From DASXMT01 sp963803065 (GTDB lineage Bacteria > Actinomycetota > Acidimicrobiia > Acidimicrobiales > RAAP-2): a stretch of DNA of 64,000 nt. Where the stretch lies: contig CAWDKW010000014.1 of assembly GCA_963803065.1 (NCBI GenBank), forward strand, positions 254,460 to 318,459, given 5' to 3'. Under the pieces are notes generated by a model that worked only from the letters and a program-made list of their open reading frames with translations, ran no database searches and had not been told where the DNA came from. The translations under genes and the position numbers were made by a program. The number at the start of each line of letters is the position of its first letter. Position 1 is the first letter of the stretch. Below, in pieces: positions 58,650-64,000 of the stretch.

Positions 58650-58925
58650 ATGGTCGAAGAATCTGAGGTGCGGTCTGCGCTCGACGAGGTGGCAGCCCTC
58701 GTGCAGGCCGACGGGGGCGACATCGAATTCGTGTCGCTCGATGCCCGAACCGGGTCGGTGGCCCTCCGCCTGCAGCTCGAGTCGGCCAATTGCGCCGAGT
58801 GCGTCCTGCCCAGGGAGATGCTCGAGGGCATCGCCACCGGGATGCTCCAGCGGTCCGTGCCCGGGATTACCGGGATCTCCATCGACGATCCCCGTGAGCA
58901 CTCCGGGTCCGTCGACCAGGCCTGA
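58650..58925 (+). CDS. NifU-like Fe-S scaffold domain protein
   Basis: A 91-residue protein, ATG after GGGGGAGG. VRSALDEVAALVQADGGDIEFVSLDARTGSVALRLQ and CAECVLPREML with the CxxC pair C48/C51 match the NifU C-terminal domain, which carries a labile Fe-S cluster. The motif CAECVLP differs from the usual CxGCPSS. Stand-alone; might supply clusters for an oxygenase or ferredoxin, none of which is in this window. Followed immediately by the phosphotransferase gene. Confidence 0.82.
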   Translation: MVEESEVRSALDEVAALVQADGGDIEFVSLDARTGSVALRLQLESANCAECVLPREMLEGIATGMLQRSVPGITGISIDDPREHSGSVDQA

Positions 58926-58926
58926 C

Positions 58927-59616
58927 GTGGAGGCTCCCGGCGGGCTGCTCGCTTCGGGCCGGGATGCCGACATCTTCGAGTTCGGCCCGGGTCGAGTGCT
59001 GAGGCGATCGCGCAATGGCCGCTCGATGGCCACGGAGGCGAGGACGATGGAATTCGTCCGGTCGCGTGGTTACCCCGTCCCCGAGATCTTCGAGGTCAGC
59101 GACGACGGAACCGATCTGGTCATGGAGCGGATCGACGGTCCCACGATGGTCGACGCCGGCGCGGCCCGACCATGGAACCTGAGGCGGTTCGGCCGTCAGC
59201 TAGCCGAGCTTCACCAGGCAGTCCATCGCCTTCCGGCCCCGGCGTGGGTAGCCGACGCGCCCTGCGGGAGTGGTGATCGACTGTTGCACATGGACCTCCA
59301 TCCGCTCAATGTGCTCATGGCTCCCGGTGGACCCGTCGTCATCGACTGGCCCAATGCTGTCCGGGGCGATCCCGCGGTCGACGTGGCCCTGACTTGGGTG
59401 CTGATCGCCTCTGGCGAGGTACCGGCCGGGCGCGCTAAGGCCGCCGTGCTCGCCCTGGGGCGAAAGCTGCTTCTCGACGCATTCCTCAAGCCGGTCCTGG
59501 ACGACGACTGCCGTGCCATCCTGGGCGACGTGGTCGAGTGGAAGTGCACGGACCCGAACATGAGCGCGACGGAGATCGAGCGGATACGCGCACTGGCCCG
59601 ATCGGTCGGGAACTGA
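58927..59616 (+). CDS. aminoglycoside-phosphotransferase-fold kinase-like protein
   Basis: A 229-residue protein (GTG 58927) with the small APH/ChoK kinase fold. The catalytic loop HMDLHPLN (H121, D123, N128) and metal site VVIDWPNAVRGDPAVDVA are intact; RRSRNG and YPVPEIFEV are the N-terminal lobe. Short for the family, lacking the usual glycine-loop extension. It may phosphorylate a small metabolite; APH-fold proteins in such clusters are often annotated as acyl-CoA-linked, but no role can be read here. Confidence 0.75.
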   Translation: MEAPGGLLASGRDADIFEFGPGRVLRRSRNGRSMATEARTMEFVRSRGYPVPEIFEVSDDGTDLVMERIDGPTMVDAGAARPWNLRRFGRQLAELHQAVHRLPAPAWVADAPCGSGDRLLHMDLHPLNVLMAPGGPVVIDWPNAVRGDPAVDVALTWVLIASGEVPAGRAKAAVLALGRKLLLDAFLKPVLDDDCRAILGDVVEWKCTDPNMSATEIERIRALARSVGN

Positions 59617-59683
59617 GGACGACGACCGAAGGGGTTGGCCCGACTGCGCCTGTCGTGTTCCTTCGTTACTTCTACAGCTCTTA

Positions 59684-61289
59684 CTAATTCGAACTTTGGC
59701 CGGACCTGGCGGTCCCCTGCCAGTAGCGGTCCTCGACGAGGCGCTTGTACAGCTTGCCCGTCGGGTGCCGGGGGAGGGCCCGATCGAGTCGACCGTCCGC
59801 GGGCACTTGTAGTGGGCCAGTCGATCACGGCAGTAGGCGATCAGCTCGACCTCGAGCTCGGGTCCAGCCTCGTCCCACTCGACCGGCTGGACGACCGCCT
59901 TCACCTCCTTGCCCATCTCCTCATTCGGCGCGCCGATCGCGGCGACGTCGGCCACCTTGGGATGGAGCACGAGGACGGTCTCGGCCTCTTGGGGTAGATG
60001 TTCACTCCTCCCGAGATGATCATGTACGCCTTGCGGTCGGTGAGGTACAACCAGCCCTCGGTGTCGAGGTACCCGATGTCGCCGATCGTGCTCCAGCCGC
60101 GGGCATCGTGGGCTTCGGCCGTCTTCTCGGGGTCGTTGTGGTACCGGAAGTCGCCGCCTCCACCGAAGTAGACGGTGCCCGCGGTGCCGGGGGGCAGCTC
60201 CCGACCGTTGTCGTCGACGATGTGGACCGAGCCGGCGAGGGGCCGTCCGACCGTTCCCGGATGAGCCAGCCAGTCATTCGCGCTGGCCAACACCAACCCG
60301 TTGCCCTCGGTCCCGGCGTAGTACTCCCAGATGATCTCGCCCCACTGCTCGATGATCTGCTGCTTGACCGGTTTCGGGCAGGGTGCGGCGGCATGGATCA
60401 CGGTCCGCAAAGATGACACGTCATAACGGCGGCGGACCTCTTCGGGGAGCTTCAGGAGCCGGACGAACATGGTCGGCACCACCTGAGTGTGGGTGATCCC
60501 GTGTTGCTCGACGGCAGCCAGGAACTCTTCGGGTTCGAACCGCTCCATTTGCACGACGGTGCCTCCGACGCGATGCACGGCCCGGGTGAAGCGCAGAGGT
60601 GCAGCGTGGTAAAGCGGTGCGGGCGAGAGATAGCGGGTGGACTGGTCGAAACCGAACACGAGCTGGCACAGGCGGGTCAGCGCGTCGGCCTCTTCCAGGG
60701 TCGCTCCGGTCAGGTCCCGCGTGACGCCCTTGGGCCGACCGGTCGTTCCCGAGGAGTAGAGCATGTCGTCGCCAGCGGGCGAGTCGAGGGACACCGCCGG
60801 ATGGGTGGCAACGAACTCGGCCCACGGTGCCCACCCGGTCCAGTCCCCGGCGGCACCATCGGTTCCGGCGGCACCATCGGCTCCGACGGCTCCAGCGGCA
60901 CCAACGGCACCAACGGCAAATCGATGGGGGACGTCGGCCACGGCACCGGTGAGTACCGACAGCCTCTCATGGAGGTCGGCGGACACAGCGACGACGGTTG
61001 CGCCGCAGTCTCTGACGATGTACGCGGTCTCCTCGGCGCTCAGCCGGGTGCTGATCGCGGTGTAGATCACGCCTGACCGATGCGCTCCCCACAGCAGTTC
61101 GAAGAACTCGGGCGAATTGTGTACCTGGAAGGCCAGATGGCCCCCTACGCCGAGCGAACAGGCTCGGAGCAGGCCTCCCACCTGCAGCGAGAGCCGGTCC
61201 AGCTCCCCGTAGCTGAGCGAGAGGCCCGACGTGTGCATGACAACGGCCGGCTTGTCCGGCATGATCTCGGCAAAGGTACCCGGGTGCAT
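59684..61289 (-). pseudogene. FadD-like acyl-CoA ligase with two single-base losses
   Basis: From ATG 61289 the frame reads a good ANL ligase (MLYSSGTTGRPKGVTRDL, EYYAGTEGNGL, GWSTIGDIGYLDTEGWLYLTDRKAYMIISGGVNIYP). At about 59998 it shifts: adding one C to the CCCC run gives GGVNIYPQEAETVLVLHPKVADVAAIGAPNEEMG, where NIYPQEAE is the strongly conserved A8 block. A second loss near 59773-59780 (GGGCCC) separates CPRTVDSIG from the catalytic-lysine block ALPRHPTGKLYKRLVEDRYW, ending at TAG 59684. Both look like homopolymer shortening. As written, the protein lacks its catalytic lysine. Confidence 0.85.
60847..60919. repeat. Gly-Ala low-complexity insert in the FadD-like ligase
   Basis: Short imperfect GGCxxC-type repeats encode VGAVGAAGAVGADGAAGTDGAAG on the minus strand between HRFAVGAV and DWTGW. 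Other ligases in the window have no such insert at this point. It is in frame, so it does not disrupt the protein. Confidence 0.6.
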
Positions 61290-61495
61290 GTGTGCTCTCT
61301 CCTGGCCCGACAGGTATCACCGACCCGGTGGCTGACGGGATGGGGGCCAACCGTATCGTGAGCAGCTGCTGCCCCGATGGGCCTCCCCTGTCAGCTACGG
61401 CGGTCGAGCTTCTTATCAGTGACTTGCTCATTCTGTCGCCCGTGGTGAGCGCCGAGTCGAGCCCAGCCCAGCACAGATTCCACTACGGTGGACGG

Positions 61496-61509
61496 TGCGA
61501 ACGATTGGT
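61496..61509. promoter_or_regulatory. candidate TetR-type operator, site 4
   Basis: TGCGAACGATTGGT keeps the AACGATTGGT right half exactly and is followed by TGAAC. It is 32 bp before amidohydrolase copy B, almost the same distance as site 1 is from copy A, although the DNA between the motif and the ribosome-binding site is otherwise different in the two copies. Confidence 0.55.
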
Positions 61510-61530
61510 TGAACTGCAATTTTGCCTGCA

Positions 61531-62754
61531 AGGGGGTCCCCATGTCTTCCGTTTCGCCCTTCGACTTCCCGGTCTTCGACGCCGACAACCATCTCTACGA
61601 GACGACCGACGCCCTGACCAAGTTCTTGCCCCCCGAGTACAAGGGGGCCATCGACTACGTCGACCTCCACGGCCGGACCAAGATCATGGTGCGCGGCCAG
61701 GTCAGCGACTACATCCCCAACCCGACCTTCGAGCGGGTGGGGCGGCCCGGGGCCCAAGAGGAGTACTTCAAGCAGGGCAACCCCGAGGGCAAGTCCTACC
61801 GGGAGATCATCGGCCGGGGCATCGACTGCCCGCCGGCCTTCCGGGAGGCGGGCGCCCGCCTCGAGCTGCTCGACGAGCAGGGGATCGACTTCGCCATCAT
61901 GTTGCCCACCCTGGCCAGCCTGATCGAAGAGCGCATGCGCGACGACCCCGACCTCTGCGCCGCGGCCATCCACGCCCTGAACACCTGGATGCTCGACGCC
62001 TGGCCCTATGTCTACAAGGACCGGGTCTTCTCCACCCCGATCATCACCCCGGGCGTGTTGGGCAAGGCGCTGGCCGAGCTGGACTTCCTCATCGACCACG
62101 GTGCCCGGGTCGTCCTCATGCGCCCGGCCCCGGCCTGGGGCTACCGGGGGCCCCGCTCGTTCGCCCTCGAGGAGTTCGACCCCTACTGGTCCAAGGTGGA
62201 AGAGGCGGGCCTGCTCGTCGTCTTCCACGCCTCGGACTCCGGGTACGTCCGCTACACCAACGAGTGGGAGGGCTCCCACACCGAGACCCAGGCCTTCGCC
62301 GAGCGCCAGCGGTTCACGGCCACGGTGCGCGACACCCACCGGGACATCCAAGACGCCGTCACCTCGATGATCTGCCACGGGGCCCTGTGGCGCCACCCGA
62401 AGCTCCGGATCGCCCTCATCGAGAACGGGGCGGGCTGGGTGCCCTCCCTCCTCGAGCACCTGGACCACACCTGGCGGACCATGCCCCAGGACTACGAGGA
62501 GCGGCCCTCGGACACCTTCAAGCGCCACTTCTGGATGCACCCCTTCCACGAGGAGGACCCCCGCGACCTGGTCGAGCTGCTCGGGGCCGACCACATCATC
62601 TTCGGGTCGGACTTCCCCCACGTCGAGGGCCTGGCCAACCCGGTCTCCTACGTCGACGAGCTGGCCGGCCTGCCCGAGGCGGACATCGAGAAGATCATGG
62701 GCGCCAACATGATGGGCCTGCTCGGGGCGAAGGTCCCCGCTCCGGCCTGAGCGG
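61531..62754. repeat. 1,224-bp inverted duplicate, right copy
   Basis: Inverted match to 18531-19754. It begins at AGGGGGTCCCC before the start codon and ends at GCGG after the stop; flanking bases then disagree. Confidence 0.93.
61542..62750 (+). CDS. amidohydrolase-2 family metal-dependent hydrolase, copy B
   Basis: A 402-residue protein from ATG 61542 after AGGGGG, identical to copy A (18535-19743) except G for D in ITPGVL-G-KALAEL at about residue 175. All metal and catalytic blocks are the same (FDADNHLYE, FHASDSGY, IIFGSDFPHVEG). It has its own upstream region with an operator-like motif, so the two copies may be expressed under related but not identical control. The G replaces an Asp on the surface of the barrel as far as can be judged; no metal ligand is involved. 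Confidence 0.92.
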   Translation: MSSVSPFDFPVFDADNHLYETTDALTKFLPPEYKGAIDYVDLHGRTKIMVRGQVSDYIPNPTFERVGRPGAQEEYFKQGNPEGKSYREIIGRGIDCPPAFREAGARLELLDEQGIDFAIMLPTLASLIEERMRDDPDLCAAAIHALNTWMLDAWPYVYKDRVFSTPIITPGVLGKALAELDFLIDHGARVVLMRPAPAWGYRGPRSFALEEFDPYWSKVEEAGLLVVFHASDSGYVRYTNEWEGSHTETQAFAERQRFTATVRDTHRDIQDAVTSMICHGALWRHPKLRIALIENGAGWVPSLLEHLDHTWRTMPQDYEERPSDTFKRHFWMHPFHEEDPRDLVELLGADHIIFGSDFPHVEGLANPVSYVDELAGLPEADIEKIMGANMMGLLGAKVPAPA

Positions 62755-62860
62755 GGACTTACGTCCCGGCCTTCGACCCCAGCCACGGGTTGGATGAGTG
62801 GATCATCGGTCGTGTCTGGAGACCTGTCGGTCCCGGAACTGGAGCGGTGGTGACGACGAC

Positions 62861-64000
62861 ATGGAAACGGAGAAGCGGCTGAGCGAGCGAGCCCGCACCA
62901 TCGGCCGCCGGGTCCGGGCCAGCTACCGGAACCCGGCGCGTCTCACCACTGTGGACCGGGCCCGCACCCTGGCCCGGCGCCGGGTGCCCCGCGCCGTGTT
63001 CGACTACCTCGACGGCGGAGCCGAGACCGAGGGCACCATGCGGGCCAACCGGTCGTCGATGTCGGCGGTTGGCTTCCAGCCCCGTATGGGGGTGACGGCG
63101 GGCGATCCCGCACCTGAGCTGTCCACCACGGTGTTGGGCCTGCCGATCTCCATGCCCGTCCTGCTCAGCCCAGTGGGCTTCACCCGTATGATGGACCGGC
63201 ACGGCGACGTGGCCGCGGCACGGGCCGCTGGTCAGGCCGGGACCATCTTCACCCTCAGCTCCATGTCCGGGCACACCATGGAGGAGGTGATGGCGGCGGC
63301 CACCGGCCCAGCATGGTTTCAGCTCTACTTCCTGGGGGGACGGCCGGGTGCGGCCCAGCTGGTGGAGCGGGCCCGCCAGGCCGGGTATCAGGCGCTGGTC
63401 GTGACCATGGATACCCAGTTCCCCGGTAACCGAGAACGGGACCTGCGCCACGGCGTCAAACCGCCCCTCCAGATGAACCTGCACAACATGGTCAAGTTCG
63501 CCCCGCAGGTGGCCTTGCACCCGGACTGGCTGGTCGAGTTCGCCCGGGACCGGTTTCAGCTCGACATTGTGAACGCCACCTCCCTGGGCCCACCCGGGCA
63601 CCCGATGACGGTGGAGGAGGCACTCATGGAATGGACGGCCGCCCCACCCCGGTGGGAGGACTTCGCCTGGCTTCGTCAGGAATGGCCGGGTCCGATCATC
63701 GCCAAGGGCATCGTCACCGGGGACGACGCCCGCCGCGCCGTCGACTGCGGTGTTTCGGCCATCATCGTGTCCAACCACGGTGGACGCCAGCTCGACGGGA
63801 TGCCAGCCACCCTTCCCGCGCTGGTCGAGGTGCTCGATGCCGTCGGCAACTCGGTCGAGGTCCTGGTCGACGGGGGCGTGCGACGGGGCTCGGACGTGGT
63901 GCGGGCCCTCGCCCTCGGCGCCCGGGCCGTGATGATCGGCCGGGCGTGGGCCTATGGCCTGGCCGCCAACGGCGAACCCGGCGTCGAGGAGATACTTTCC
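62861..64000 (+). CDS. FMN-dependent alpha-hydroxy-acid dehydrogenase (partial, runs off window)
   Basis: ATG 62861 opens a frame that continues past the right edge; 380 codons are visible. RARTLARRRVPRAVFDYLDGGAETEGTMRANRS, PVLLSPVGFTRMMDRHGDVAAARAA, TLSSMSGHTMEEV, IIAKGIVTGDDARRAVDCGVSAIIVSNHGGRQLDG (catalytic His and Arg) and VLVDGGVRRGSDVVRALALGARAVMIGR are the lactate/mandelate/glycolate oxidase family. It oxidises a 2-hydroxy acid to the 2-oxo acid. The insertion of mid-chain basic residues and the start MEST-like ETEKRLSERARTIGRR are ordinary. It lies just outside the right inverted copy. Confidence 0.9.
   Translation, partial: METEKRLSERARTIGRRVRASYRNPARLTTVDRARTLARRRVPRAVFDYLDGGAETEGTMRANRSSMSAVGFQPRMGVTAGDPAPELSTTVLGLPISMPVLLSPVGFTRMMDRHGDVAAARAAGQAGTIFTLSSMSGHTMEEVMAAATGPAWFQLYFLGGRPGAAQLVERARQAGYQALVVTMDTQFPGNRERDLRHGVKPPLQMNLHNMVKFAPQVALHPDWLVEFARDRFQLDIVNATSLGPPGHPMTVEEALMEWTAAPPRWEDFAWLRQEWPGPIIAKGIVTGDDARRAVDCGVSAIIVSNHGGRQLDGMPATLPALVEVLDAVGNSVEVLVDGGVRRGSDVVRALALGARAVMIGRAWAYGLAANGEPGVEEILS

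Noticed and set aside
18531..62754. The inverted amidohydrolase copies as insertion sequences or a composite transposon
   Set aside because: The repeated unit encodes a metabolic hydrolase, has no terminal inverted repeats or target duplications visible, and no transposase is present in the window.
62861..64000. MftD (mycofactocin maturation dehydrogenase) for the last gene
   Set aside because: It belongs to the same FMN enzyme family, but no other mft genes are adjacent and the N-terminus fits ordinary lactate/mandelate-type dehydrogenases; the C-terminus is outside the window.

Overview
The window is very GC-rich and uses GTG as a start codon about as readily as ATG, with many 4-bp stop/start overlaps. 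This looks like a high-GC actinobacterium. The combination of F420/flavin-type LLM oxidoreductases, a DDN-like deazaflavin oxidoreductase, mycofactocin-coupled short-chain dehydrogenases (SDRs), a MurL/MurD2 pair and large numbers of SDRs, acyl-CoA dehydrogenases and acyl-CoA ligases resembles lipid-degrading mycobacteria-like or Acidimicrobiia-like lineages. The exact class is inference.

Region 1 (1-10959) is an alpha-glucan/trehalose operon: the tail of an unidentified gene, malQ, glgB, treZ, glgX/treX and treY, every junction being a GTGA or ATGA overlap. Together they would trim and rebuild glycogen and turn maltodextrin ends into trehalose. treY is interrupted by two frameshifts, the first next to a nine-unit 15-bp tandem repeat. 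Region 2 (11101-17241) holds glutamate decarboxylase, a small acidic protein, a divergent CsoR repressor/ArsP-type permease pair sharing a palindromic operator, and murL-murD2, the alternative route for putting D-glutamate into peptidoglycan.

Region 3 (17300-62750) is a catabolic island. It starts with an SDR remnant and an IclR regulator, and is bounded by two inverted 1,224-bp copies of one amidohydrolase gene that appear to differ at one base (18531-19754 and 61531-62754). Between them lie acyl-CoA ligases, two acyl-CoA dehydrogenase pairs, eight SDRs, three LLM oxidoreductases, SnoaL-fold proteins, thioesterase-like proteins, a fumarylacetoacetate-hydrolase-like protein, an epoxide-hydrolase-like protein, a lactonase-like protein, a cyclase-family hydrolase, and a LivHMGF-type ABC importer with a separate binding protein. 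This is the layout expected for uptake, CoA activation, beta-oxidation and ring or ketone cleavage of a cyclic or branched organic acid or terpenoid/steroid-like substrate; the substrate cannot be read from sequence. A palindromic motif (ACCAAACGATTGGT and variants) precedes both amidohydrolase copies and two other units, suggesting a small TetR-type regulon. The window ends in an FMN-dependent alpha-hydroxy-acid dehydrogenase gene that runs off the edge.

Four genes (treY, an SDR, a TetR regulator and a FadD-like ligase) carry six apparent single-base frameshifts in total, and two further genes survive only as stubs. Some frameshifts sit in homopolymers, so base-calling error has to be separated from real decay before any of these genes is called dead.
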